DNA from: Pseudohalocynthiibacter aestuariivivens
Lineage (GTDB): Bacteria > Pseudomonadota > Alphaproteobacteria > Rhodobacterales > Rhodobacteraceae
Direction of reading: 5' to 3'
Assembly (NCBI RefSeq): GCF_011040495.1
Contig: NZ_CP049037.1
Span: forward strand, 1,488,001 to 1,552,000
Length of the DNA: 64,000 nucleotides
Made by a program: the position numbers and the translations under genes. The stretch's first letter is position 1. Every line of letters begins with the position of its first letter. The notes under the pieces are model-generated. The model ran no database searches. It saw nothing but the letters and a program-made list of their open reading frames with translations, and had not been told where the DNA came from. Shown one piece after another: positions 53,489 through 61,857 of the stretch.

Positions 53489-54277
53489 TCACGCGTCGCG
53501 GATCACCTTGGCGAATTTATCAAAGATAGGCTCGTTAGAGCAGATCACCGCCCCGGTCTCCAGCATATCCCGGCCCGGATCAAGCGGCTCTACCAGCCCG
53601 CCCGCCTCGCGCACGATCACGATCCCCGCCGCGATGTCCCATGGATTCAGGCGCCGTTCCCAGAACCCGTCATAGCGCCCTGCGGCCACATAGGCCATGT
53701 CGAGCGCGGCAGCGCCCCAGCGCCGCACGCCTGCACAGGCCGGCATCAGCCGCGCCAGATCCTGCAATGTCTGCGGCAAATCACGCCGCCCGCCAAAGGG
53801 CACACCGGTGGCAAAGATGCTCTCGATCATCTTGGCCCGCCCGGACACCCGCAGGCGGCTCTCGTTCATCCAGGCACCTTCGCCTTTTTCAGCCCAAAAC
53901 ATCTCGTCCTTGGCAGCGTCATAAACGACGCCCGATACGATCTGCCCCTTGTGCTCCAGCGCGATGCTGACAGCCCAGTGCGGCAACCCGTGCAGAAAAT
54001 TCGTGGTTCCGTCCAGCGGGTCAACGATCCAGCGGCGGGTCGGATCCTTACCCGGCTCCTCGCCGCCCTCTTCGGCGATCCAGCCATAGGTCGGGCGCGC
54101 GTTCATCAGCTCGGATTTGATGATCTGCTCCGCGTTGATATCGGCACGGCTTACGAAATCACCCGCGCCTTTCATGCTGACCTGAAGGTTCTCCACCTCG
54201 CGAAAATCCTTCGCCAAAGCGCGCCCCGCCTTGCGGGCGGCCTTCATCATTACGTTGAGGTTTGCACTAACGGCCAT
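53489..54277 (-). CDS. Inositol monophosphatase family protein (SuhB-like)
   Basis: Mg-dependent phosphatase of 262 residues acting on inositol phosphates or related sugars. Metal sites: GWIAEEGGEE and RRWIVDPLDGTTNFLHGLPHW (signature 1) and NPWDIAAGIVIVREAGG (signature 2). The ATG at 54277 follows AAGGAG; an extension upstream in frame is not family-like. SuhB homologues also act in ribosomal RNA antitermination. It is convergent with the GFA gene. Confidence 0.92.
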   Translation of the reverse strand: MAVSANLNVMMKAARKAGRALAKDFREVENLQVSMKGAGDFVSRADINAEQIIKSELMNARPTYGWIAEEGGEEPGKDPTRRWIVDPLDGTTNFLHGLPHWAVSIALEHKGQIVSGVVYDAAKDEMFWAEKGEGAWMNESRLRVSGRAKMIESIFATGVPFGGRRDLPQTLQDLARLMPACAGVRRWGAAALDMAYVAAGRYDGFWERRLNPWDIAAGIVIVREAGGLVEPLDPGRDMLETGAVICSNEPIFDKFAKVIRDA

Positions 54278-54392
54278 CGCCACGCTCCTTGGATTTAAGT
54301 TCGCGCGTATACGCGCAAGGACAACCCTTGCCAAGGGCTGTTGCCAAATGACGGTACCCGATCCAAATTGGCGCTCATCGGCAGGACGGCAG

Positions 54393-54945
54393 ATGGCCAA
54401 ATTGACAACCGCACTCGTCGCGGGGCTGGCCCTGTAGCCCGCCATGCTTCAGGCCTCGGACGCGGTGTCGGCGCGCCTCATTCCCACGCTGGCGTTCGTC
54501 CCTCAACACGACGCATGCGCTGCGATTGACGCACAACTCGGTTGGCAGAGCATGGACACGCGGCATCTGTCGAAACCGGTTGTTTACGTGCCTCGGCACC
54601 GATCACGTTTCGCTGTCTGATCTAAACTCCGTTCGCGTTGACTATCAATGGAGCGTCGATGCCGCGCGTTACGACAGGGTTGGTCCCAAAGCCCATACCG
54701 GCGCGGATGCGGCGGCTCTCGAACCATTTGAAGGGTACAAGCTTTCTGTCGATCTCCCCTTCGGCGCTCTCTTGACCCCTAGTGCGAATATCAAGCTGGC
54801 GCATCTACGAGAAAAACGCGTTGCAACCCGCTATCCGACCCATGCCAATCAGGTGGATTTCCGTATGAACGATACCGGTCTGGGGGACAATGTCGGCGGG
54901 ATGATCGTCTGCGTCACAGACACAAGTCGCTTCGCTACTCAATAA
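54393..54945 (+). pseudogene. Decayed secreted-protein gene (nonsense codon and frameshift)
   Basis: A frame starting at 54393 reads MAKLTTALVAGLAL, then a TAG at 54435, then PAMLQASDAVSARLIPT in the same frame, which together look like a signal peptide cut by a stop. That frame ends near 54620, and a second frame carries on to 54945 with protein-like sequence (SVRVDYQWSVDAARYDRVGP, FEGYKLSVDLPFGALL, ANQVDFRMNDTGLGDNVGG). The picture fits a gene with at least one nonsense and one frameshift mutation. No family was recognised. The alternative is that only the second frame, 54526-54945, is a small gene. Confidence 0.45.
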
Positions 54946-55046
54946 ACAAGCCTTGCGCATCCAACTGCCAGATAATCACCCCTTCCGGCACCTGGGCAGA
55001 GTTTGCGCGCAGATCGACATCCGTTCGGGCAATAGGGGTCGCGTTT

Positions 55047-56084
55047 TCAACCTACGAGAAGCCGCGCCTCATGCGCCTTTAGCGACACGCGCACCGGCGG
55101 GCCATAGCCCTCCGGCCCACCTTTACGCAGTTCTGGGAAAATCGCCAATATTTCGCCTCGCGCATCCGCCCCCATCCCATCCCACGCCATCGCACCGGGA
55201 TGAAAGCTTTCCGAGGCGATCCCCCCCGCGTGAACCAGCTCGTGTTGGTCGAACATGATATGGAGATACTCCACCATCCCGCCCGGCTCGCGCACGATGT
55301 CATGCCCGTTGACCAGATGCTTGGCTGGCGCCAGCGCCTCGCGCGCGCCCAGATACATTTCTGCGCGCCAACCTGTCAGCAGAATACGGTGCTGAGGTGA
55401 CACCCGCAGATCGCAACTGTTGCCCAAGGCCCCCGCTCGGATCAGAATCGGTGCCAGCGCCCCACGCGCCGCCACGCGCCGCCGCCCGATCCAGCGCAGC
55501 GGTTGCATCCCGCGATCCACCGTCCAGATCATATCACCGGGTACCAATCGCTCGATCGGGACCGGGCCCGCGGCAGTGTGAATTTCAGTACCACGCACGA
55601 AACAGGTCACGAAATTCCATGCCTCACGCGACGCCGTTAGCCCCGAATATTCATTGCCAATCAGGCTATCGAGGCTGATCGACCGTATCGCACCGCCCTC
55701 CAGCGCGGCCATATCGGCATTGGCGGAAAATTCGGGCGCAAGGTAGCTGTGACCGTTCACATCCTGAAACACCACGGCGGAAATACTACCGGTCGATCCG
55801 TCGGTATAGGTGATCGTGGCGTTGTAGACGGCCACACTGTCAAAGGTTTGCGCCGGGCCACCATCGATCGAAAAATAGTCCGTGTCGGCATCACTATCCT
55901 GATCAAATGTTGTATCTGCCGCGCCAACCCGGCTGAATGAGGCAAATTCATCCACCAATGGCGCCCCCGGTCCCCCAAAACTCTGACCGACCAATGCCGA
56001 GGCATTTTCGGCCACCGCATTACCTTCGGTCGTGTCCATATCCGCCAACTGGCCAAGCGATATAACATTGAATGTCGTCGGCAT
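55047..56084 (-). CDS. Hint-domain protein with N-terminal beta domain
   Basis: Protein of 345 residues. Residues 1-155 are an Asp/Gly-rich beta domain (TTFNVISLGQLADMDTTEG, DADTDYFSIDGGPAQTFDSV, ATITYTDGSTGSISAVVFQD). A Hint domain starts at Cys161 in CFVRGTEIHTAAGPVPIERL, with VPGDMIWTVDRGMQPLRWIGRRRV, LRVSPQHRILLTG and MFDQHELVHAGGIASESFHPGA. The SPQHR box and Cys are intact, so self-cleavage is plausible. No signal peptide. The same Roseobacter family as the VCBS-Hint protein at 38869, but without an acyltransferase neighbour. The start at 56084 gives a clean domain start; an ATG at 56108 would add eight residues. Confidence 0.85.
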   Translation of the reverse strand: MPTTFNVISLGQLADMDTTEGNAVAENASALVGQSFGGPGAPLVDEFASFSRVGAADTTFDQDSDADTDYFSIDGGPAQTFDSVAVYNATITYTDGSTGSISAVVFQDVNGHSYLAPEFSANADMAALEGGAIRSISLDSLIGNEYSGLTASREAWNFVTCFVRGTEIHTAAGPVPIERLVPGDMIWTVDRGMQPLRWIGRRRVAARGALAPILIRAGALGNSCDLRVSPQHRILLTGWRAEMYLGAREALAPAKHLVNGHDIVREPGGMVEYLHIMFDQHELVHAGGIASESFHPGAMAWDGMGADARGEILAIFPELRKGGPEGYGPPVRVSLKAHEARLLVG

Positions 56085-56161
56085 ACCTGTGCCCCCATCA
56101 AAACGCACAAAACTGCCCGCCTGTCTAAGCCACAGAAGTTTTGATAGGATTAAGGTGGCCG

Positions 56162-57070
56162 CTATGCCCGGCGTTGCAAGCGCACCGGAATTTCGCGCGC
56201 CAACCGCAACAGATGCGCCATATAAGGTTTTTGTGCATCCTCGTCGCGGATCGCCGCATAAAGGCGCTTGGTCAACCCTGCTTGGGTGACAGGCAGGGTC
56301 ACGTAATCGCCATTGGTGCGTTGCTCTCTCACGACCCAGTCGGGCAGCACGGCCACCCCGCGATTTGACGCAACCAACAGCAATATCACCGCCGTCAGCT
56401 CCACCTGCCGCGTCGCGGCAGGCTCTACCTTGGCAGGGGTCAGCAATTCGGTGAATACATCCAGCCGGGACCGATCCACCGGATAGGTGATCAGTGTCTC
56501 ACCGCGAAAATCTTCGGCCTCGACATAATTCTTTTGCGCCAACGGATGTACGCTGGACGCCAAAAAGACCGGCTCGTAATCAAACAGCGGCTTGAACGTG
56601 ATCCCGGGCAGGTTCTCGGGGTCGGACGACACCACCAGATCGACCTCTTCCTTTTGCAGCGCCGGCAGCGCGTCAAAGGCCAGACCGGGGCGGATATCCA
56701 CATCCACCTCGCCCCAGTTCTTGCGAAACTGCTCCAACACCGGAAACAGCCATTCGAAACAGGCATGACATTCAATCGCGATATGCATTCGCCCCGCGCT
56801 ACCGTCCCGCACGCCGCTGAATTCCGCCTCAAGCGCCTCAATCTCGGGCAGCACCTTTTCCGCCAGACGCAGCAGGCGGTGCCCAGCCGCCGACAGTTTC
56901 ATCGGCTTTGACCGACGCACGAACAGTTGTACACCCGCCTGATCCTCTAACCCCTTGATCTGATGGCTTAACGCAGATTGGGTGATGTGCAGCATCTCGG
57001 CCGCACGCGCCAAACCACCCGCCTGATGAATGGCGCGGATCGTGCGAAGGTGGCGAAACTCGATATGCAT
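56162..57070 (-). CDS. metR: LysR-family regulator of methionine biosynthesis (MetR-like)
   Basis: Regulator of 302 residues. The N-terminal helix-turn-helix is HLRTIRAIHQAGGLARAAEMLHITQSALSHQIKGLEDQAGVQLF. The effector domain has the MetR-like segments VDLVVSSDPENLPGITFKPLFDYEPVFLASSVHPLA and VSNRGVAVLPDWVV-like (VASNRGVAVLPDW). It is divergent from metF with 98 bp between them, where a TCATAAT-N10-ATTATGA repeat lies. In enteric bacteria MetR responds to homocysteine, and the same is likely here. Confidence 0.9.
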   Translation of the reverse strand: MHIEFRHLRTIRAIHQAGGLARAAEMLHITQSALSHQIKGLEDQAGVQLFVRRSKPMKLSAAGHRLLRLAEKVLPEIEALEAEFSGVRDGSAGRMHIAIECHACFEWLFPVLEQFRKNWGEVDVDIRPGLAFDALPALQKEEVDLVVSSDPENLPGITFKPLFDYEPVFLASSVHPLAQKNYVEAEDFRGETLITYPVDRSRLDVFTELLTPAKVEPAATRQVELTAVILLLVASNRGVAVLPDWVVREQRTNGDYVTLPVTQAGLTKRLYAAIRDEDAQKPYMAHLLRLAREIPVRLQRRA

Positions 57071-57083
57071 ACTGCGGGTAGCC

Positions 57084-57107
57084 TCATAATCTTTGTGAAT
57101 ATTATGA
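57084..57107. promoter_or_regulatory. LysR-type operator TCATAAT-N10-ATTATGA between metR and metF
   Basis: Perfect 7-bp inverted arms 10 bp apart, 14 bp upstream of the metR start and about 62 bp before metF. It has the T-N11-A spacing of LysR boxes. The enteric MetR consensus TGAA-N5-TTCA is not matched exactly, so the assignment rests on position and symmetry. Confidence 0.55.
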
Positions 57108-57168
57108 ATTTGCCTCTATTACACTTTGCGCCGACAAGGAGACAAGCCTTTCGCAAAGGATTTGCACA

Positions 57169-58035
57169 ATGACCACGCCTTCCGTCTCTTTCGAGTTCTT
57201 CCCACCCAAGTCGCTTGAGGCGTCGTTTCGCCTCTGGGATACGGTTCATACGCTGGCTCCACTTGCGCCACGCTTTGTCTCGGTCACCTATGGCGCAGGC
57301 GGAACCACCCGCGCGCTGACCCGCGAGGCGGTCGGCACATTGCATCAGGCGACCGGCCTGAATGTTGCTGCCCACCTGACCTGCGTTGACGCCACCCGTG
57401 CAGAGACGATGGCGATTGCCGATGAATTCGCCGCCGCTGGCGTCCAAGAGATCGTGGCCCTGCGCGGCGACCCGCCCAAAGGCGCGACAGGGTTCACGGC
57501 ACACCCGGACGGGTTTACCGACAGCTGCGCGCTGATCGAGGCATTGGCAGACCGCGGCGATTTCAAAATCCGCGTTGGCGCCTACCCGGAGCCACACCCC
57601 GAGGCCGCAGGTGATCAGGCCGACGTGGACTGGCTCAAACGCAAATTCGACGCAGGCGCGGACGAAGCAATCACGCAGTTCTTCTTTGACGCGGACACAT
57701 TCCTGCGGTTCCGTGATCGTTGCGCCAAGGCAGGCATCGACAAACCCATCCTGCCCGGCATCCTGCCGATCGAGAACTGGAAATCGACCCGCCGCTTTGC
57801 CGCTGCTTGCGGTGCCGGCATCCCCGACTGGCTCGACAGTGCTTTCACCACCGCAGAGCGCGACGACCGGTGCGAACTGTTGGCAACCGCCGTGGCGACC
57901 GAACTGTGCAGCAAGCTGATCGACGAAGGTGTCGAGAACCTGCATTTCTACACACTGAACCGCCCCGAACTGACGCGCGACATCTGCCATGCTCTTGGCG
58001 TAACACCCCGGGTAGAGCTGCGCGACGTGGCGTGA
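57169..58035 (+). CDS. metF: Methylenetetrahydrofolate reductase
   Basis: FAD enzyme that reduces 5,10-methylene-THF to 5-methyl-THF for methionine synthesis, 288 residues. It begins VSFEFFPPKSLEASFRLWDTV (the family start with the catalytic Glu in the barrel), then RFVSVTYGAGGTTRALTREA, NVAAHLTCVDATRAE, IVALRGDPPKG and FDAGADEAITQFFFDADTFLRF. Divergent from metR, with the operator between. Confidence 0.96.
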   Translation: MTTPSVSFEFFPPKSLEASFRLWDTVHTLAPLAPRFVSVTYGAGGTTRALTREAVGTLHQATGLNVAAHLTCVDATRAETMAIADEFAAAGVQEIVALRGDPPKGATGFTAHPDGFTDSCALIEALADRGDFKIRVGAYPEPHPEAAGDQADVDWLKRKFDAGADEAITQFFFDADTFLRFRDRCAKAGIDKPILPGILPIENWKSTRRFAAACGAGIPDWLDSAFTTAERDDRCELLATAVATELCSKLIDEGVENLHFYTLNRPELTRDICHALGVTPRVELRDVA

Positions 58036-58199
58036 TGACTGGATGACAGGTGCAACACATGCCCGGCTTTATGGCGTATGACGCCGCCGGGCGGCACCCA
58101 TTCATCGCGACAGGCTGAAACACTCCGGCGCGCACTGCTTGTCCCATGACCGCCATTGGGGGACTGGTCCCTGCCCTACACCTGTGCCAGAAACAGCGC

Positions 58200-58700
58200 A
58201 TGACCAACACACCCCACACAGCCCGCTCTCTCGACGACCTGCCCGACATTGACGCGCTACTGGCGCGCTCGGGTCTTGAATTCATGCAAGACATCCTTGC
58301 CGGAAACATCTCTGGCCCGCCCATTGGTGCAACGCTGGGCTTTACCATTGCGACCGTCGAGCAAGGACGCGTAACCTTTGCGGGCACGCCGCAGTTTGCA
58401 GTCACCAACCCAATGCGCGGCGTGCATGGCGGCTGGTACGGGGCGATTCTGGACAGCTGCATGGCCTGCGCCGTGATGACCCATGTTCCGCGCGGCAGCT
58501 TCTACACCACGCTGGAATACAAGGTGAACCTGACCCGCGCGATCCCACTCGGCACAGATGTCATCGCCGAAGGGCTGGTCAGCCACGCGGGCCGCTCTAC
58601 GGCGGTTGCAACCGGCGAAATTCGCGGGCGCGACGATGGCCGCCTCTACGCCTCCGGCTCGACCACCTGTATGATCATGGTTGCGCCCGACCGCGACTAA
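58200..58700 (+). CDS. PaaI-family hotdog-fold thioesterase
   Basis: Cytoplasmic thioesterase of 166 residues. The hotdog core is PMRGVHGGWYGAILDSCMACAVM, with the HGG signature around the catalytic region, and LEYKVNLTRAIPLGTDVIAEGLVSHAGRSTAVATGEI. It hydrolyses acyl- or aryl-CoA esters. The ATG at 58200 is the family-like start; a frame from 58146 adds 18 unlike residues. Convergent with the DUF2235 gene. Confidence 0.88.
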   Translation: MTNTPHTARSLDDLPDIDALLARSGLEFMQDILAGNISGPPIGATLGFTIATVEQGRVTFAGTPQFAVTNPMRGVHGGWYGAILDSCMACAVMTHVPRGSFYTTLEYKVNLTRAIPLGTDVIAEGLVSHAGRSTAVATGEIRGRDDGRLYASGSTTCMIMVAPDRD

Positions 58701-59780
58701 TCACACCTGCCCACCCCGGACAGTATGCGATGCCACAGCCAGCGGCAGATCGCGCACACCTGCCGTTGGATGCAACCGCTCCGACGGATCTGCTCCAATC
58801 CGACGACGGCTCCGCAACAAAAACAGCTTGCCCCAGCCCCGCCATGTGCCGACCGACGGAGCATCCGGATCGCATGGAAACCGCGCCTGCCAGTCCTCCG
58901 GCAACAACAGCCCGGCCTCTTCGGCCCGCTCCAACATCCAGACCAGCGGGATGTTCGACAATCCGCGCGCAGCATCGAACCCGCCCAGCTGACCACCGAT
59001 ATCGCCATGCGCCCCGCGAAACCACATCTGTGTCACCTGTGTTTGCGGGGCCGCGCGACTGTCCCACATCACGGGCGCGAACGCGCGCCGCGTCTCATCC
59101 AATGCCAGCGCGTGGTACCCGTGCAGCACCGACGCGCCCAGCGCATCCGAATGGAATGCATAGCGATGCGCCGTCAGTCGCCACAAAACCGGCACATGCA
59201 GGCCCAGCGCCTTGACCGTGTCCCAGACGCCGACCATCGCAATCGGCGTCGCCTCGTGACAATAGGCCGTCCGAAAGGCTTCGACCGCCGGACCTACATT
59301 GTGGCTCTCATAATGACGATACGCCAGCCGCACATTGCGTTCGGTCGCATGTTCCGCCTTTAGCAAACCCACCCGCTCGATCGCACCTGCCAGCGACCGC
59401 ACCGCATAGGCACCTCGTGAATAGCCCAGCAAAATGATCTGATCACCAGTGCAATACCGGCTGGCCAGATACCCATAAGCGCGCCGTATCTGCCGATTGA
59501 TCCCGCGCCCCATCATCACTCCAGCCCCAGATCGCCAGTCCTGCCATTGCAGCCCGGCCTCATAGAACACCGACACAGCAGGCCCCGCCTGCTCGGCAAT
59601 CAGCCGATAGGCCAGCCCCGCGTTGCTTTCGCTCCCCGGTGACAACGACGACATAGTTCCGTCAAGGATCAGCACATGGGTAACTGACCCGCGCGTTCGA
59701 ACGCCATGCACGCTTTGCCCGCGCCGAATACCCGGCAGGAAAATCTCGGTGATGGCTTTGGCCCACCGGCGCCAACTCAT
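58701..59780 (-). CDS. DUF2235 alpha/beta hydrolase (T6SS phospholipase effector-like family)
   Basis: Protein of 359 residues. The DUF2235 core includes THVLILDGTMSSLSPG, the nucleophile in IILLGYSRGAYAVRSLAG (GxSxG), VGVWDTVKALG (Asp) and MWFRGAHGDIGGQLGG (His), giving a complete triad. Some members are type VI secreted phospholipases, many are not; no T6SS genes are near. The ATG at 59780 is chosen because the upstream part has no family match. Confidence 0.88.
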   Translation of the reverse strand: MSWRRWAKAITEIFLPGIRRGQSVHGVRTRGSVTHVLILDGTMSSLSPGSESNAGLAYRLIAEQAGPAVSVFYEAGLQWQDWRSGAGVMMGRGINRQIRRAYGYLASRYCTGDQIILLGYSRGAYAVRSLAGAIERVGLLKAEHATERNVRLAYRHYESHNVGPAVEAFRTAYCHEATPIAMVGVWDTVKALGLHVPVLWRLTAHRYAFHSDALGASVLHGYHALALDETRRAFAPVMWDSRAAPQTQVTQMWFRGAHGDIGGQLGGFDAARGLSNIPLVWMLERAEEAGLLLPEDWQARFPCDPDAPSVGTWRGWGKLFLLRSRRRIGADPSERLHPTAGVRDLPLAVASHTVRGGQV

Positions 59781-60018
59781 CGCAATGCCTTTCGTCTTGG
59801 TCGCCCATGTGGCCGCGTGGCCGAAAGGGGATCGTATTGTACAAGTACCTGATACTCGTTCACTGAATGTCCAGATCCTACGTTGAGATACTGCCAACAC
59901 CGTTTAAATGCGCAAGCCAAACCGCCGCAAGAATCCGCACCGATCACACAGAGAGCCTTGCGCAGGATATGGAAAATACGGTTTGCTAAGCACACCACGA
60001 CCTGAGGAGCCACCGACT

Positions 60019-60627
60019 ATGGAACGCGTCAGCTTTACCCAGATGAAAGACGGCACCAAGGAAGATTATGAATTCCTGACCGCGCACGAGATTGACCACA
60101 CCAAACATACCGCGCAACGCCTGCTCAAAGCGCTGGTGGAACTGGACGAAGGTCTGTCAGGCTACCAAATCACGCGCCTCGGCCACTCGATCCAGTCCGC
60201 CACCCGCGCATGGCACGACGGCGCGGATACCGATTGGATCGTGGCCGCCCTCCTGCACGACATCGGCGATATCTACGCGCCCTACAATCACGACGAATAC
60301 GCCGCCACGATCCTCAAACCCTTCGTGCGCGAGCAATGCACATGGGTCGTGGCCACGCATGGCGACTTTCAGATGCTCTATTACGGTCACCACCTGGACG
60401 GGTTCGACGAGAACAAGCGCGAGCGCCATCGCGGACATGCCTATTTCGACGACTGCGCCGAGTTTTGCGAACGCTGGGATCAGGCCAGCTTTGACCCCGC
60501 CTACGACACCCTGCCGCTGGAATTCTTTGCGCCGATGGTCGAGGAAGTATTCGCGCGAAAACCCTACGATCCTGATGTCATCCAGCCGGGCACGCGTATC
60601 CCGCTAACCGGCACCCCGCGCGCTTGA
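60019..60627 (+). CDS. HD-domain protein (PhnZ/oxygenase-like HD fold)
   Basis: Metal-binding HD protein of 202 residues. The HD motif is in RLGHSIQSATRAWHDGADTDWIVAALLHDIGDIYAPYNHDEYAA, with later His in WVVATHGDFQMLYYGHHLDGFDE and Asp in YFDDCAEFCERWD. Relatives in this fold include mixed-valent di-iron oxygenases such as PhnZ/TmpB and simple phosphohydrolases; the sequence alone does not choose. The ATG at 60019 follows GAGGA. It ends by a long inverted repeat shared with the CorA-like gene. Confidence 0.8.
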   Translation: MERVSFTQMKDGTKEDYEFLTAHEIDHTKHTAQRLLKALVELDEGLSGYQITRLGHSIQSATRAWHDGADTDWIVAALLHDIGDIYAPYNHDEYAATILKPFVREQCTWVVATHGDFQMLYYGHHLDGFDENKRERHRGHAYFDDCAEFCERWDQASFDPAYDTLPLEFFAPMVEEVFARKPYDPDVIQPGTRIPLTGTPRA

Positions 60628-60642
60628 TGCCTCTGTCGGAAC

Positions 60643-60702
60643 TTGGGTATTTTTACCAAGAAAAAACCAGATTCAGTGCTTTTTCTTGGTAAAAATACCC
60701 AA
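60643..60702. terminator. 23-bp perfect inverted repeat between convergent genes, probable two-way terminator
   Basis: Arms TTGGGTATTTTTACCAAG-AAAAA (60643-60665) and its exact reverse complement (60680-60702) around a 14-base loop, between the HD gene and the convergent CorA-like gene. Each arm is itself partly self-complementary. The A/T runs on either side suit termination in both directions. Confidence 0.7.
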
Positions 60703-60719
60703 TGCACAGCAGTCGTTCC

Positions 60720-61688
60720 TCAGCGCGACCGTAGCCATCCCAAACGCGCAAAGAGAAACAGCAGAAATGCACCGACAGCCAACAGCCCCCCGCTGACGAT
60801 CCAGAACGCATGCGGCGACGTCGCACCGGGCATCCCGCCGACATTGATCCCCAGCAACCCGGTGATCAGACCGAGTGGCAGGAAGATCGCCGCCACCACC
60901 GATAAGAGCAGCATCTGTCGGTTCATCTGTTCGGCGCGGGCATCCATCATGTGATCATGCACCACCTGCGCCCGGTCGCGAATCGCGTCCAGTTCCTCTG
61001 CCAGTCGCGTGACCCGCTCTGTCGCCTCGCGCAGGCTGCTGCGTTCGGCCCGTCCGATCCACGGCAGTTCCTCGATCTCCAGCGTACTCAGCGCATCGCG
61101 TTGCGGAAACATGTAACGGCGCAGCACGATCGATACCCGCCGAATATCGGCCAGTGCCGTTCGCAGCGGCATCGTATGGCCCGCCGCCACCTGTTCTTCT
61201 AGATCATCAATCCGCTCGTTCAGCTCTGCCACCACCGGCTCTGCCCGGTCGGCCAGACGCAGCGCCAGCCGCGCAATCAGCTCTGCCGGGCTGGCAGGTG
61301 CCTTACCTGCTTCGCTGCGCGTTCGCAGGTCGCCCAGCGCCTGCACCTGTCGACGCGTCACAGTCACGATCTGCCGCGCGCCTGCCCATATCCGCATGCT
61401 GACCATATCCTCGGGCTGCGCGCCGGGATTCAGGTTCACCCCGCGCAGATTCATCAGCACTGTCTCGTCCAGAACGGTGCAGCGCGGGCGTGTCTCTTCG
61501 GCCATCAGCGCGGCCTCGACCAAGCCATCCCCACCCAGCGCCGCCAGCCATTCAGCCGAAGTGCCGGCCGCCTGCATCACATGCACCCAGAGAAATGCCC
61601 CTTCGGCTGGCGCGGGTATCGGACCATCCAGATCAACCGACACCGCCCCGCCAGCGCCGTCCAGCATCAGAGCAAATCTTTCGTTCAT
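60720..61688 (-). CDS. CorA/ZntB-family divalent cation transporter
   Basis: Membrane protein of 322 residues. A large cytoplasmic N-terminal domain with long helices (DRAEPVVAELNERIDDLEEQV, LRRYMFPQRDALSTLEIEELPW) precedes two C-terminal spans (MLLLSVVAAIFLPLGLITGLLGI, WIVSGGLLAVGAFLLFLFARLGW). The selectivity motif between them is GIN (GLLGINVGGMPG) instead of the GMN of CorA, as in ZntB, so zinc efflux or uptake is more likely than Mg. The ATG at 61688 follows GGAGG-like AGGGGCTGC. Divergent from valS. Confidence 0.88.
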   Translation of the reverse strand: MNERFALMLDGAGGAVSVDLDGPIPAPAEGAFLWVHVMQAAGTSAEWLAALGGDGLVEAALMAEETRPRCTVLDETVLMNLRGVNLNPGAQPEDMVSMRIWAGARQIVTVTRRQVQALGDLRTRSEAGKAPASPAELIARLALRLADRAEPVVAELNERIDDLEEQVAAGHTMPLRTALADIRRVSIVLRRYMFPQRDALSTLEIEELPWIGRAERSSLREATERVTRLAEELDAIRDRAQVVHDHMMDARAEQMNRQMLLLSVVAAIFLPLGLITGLLGINVGGMPGATSPHAFWIVSGGLLAVGAFLLFLFARLGWLRSR

Positions 61689-61857
61689 TGATGCAGCCCC
61701 TCCATATTTCCCGTGGCAGTAGAACACGCCAAGCAAATTCCACAACACTTCTCTGCAACACGCACCGGAGACCGTGAAATTCCCCCCGTGCACCTTCCCC
61801 TTGGCCCGCGCATTGGGTAAGCCAACTCTCAACCACGCAAACGAGCGGAGACACCCG

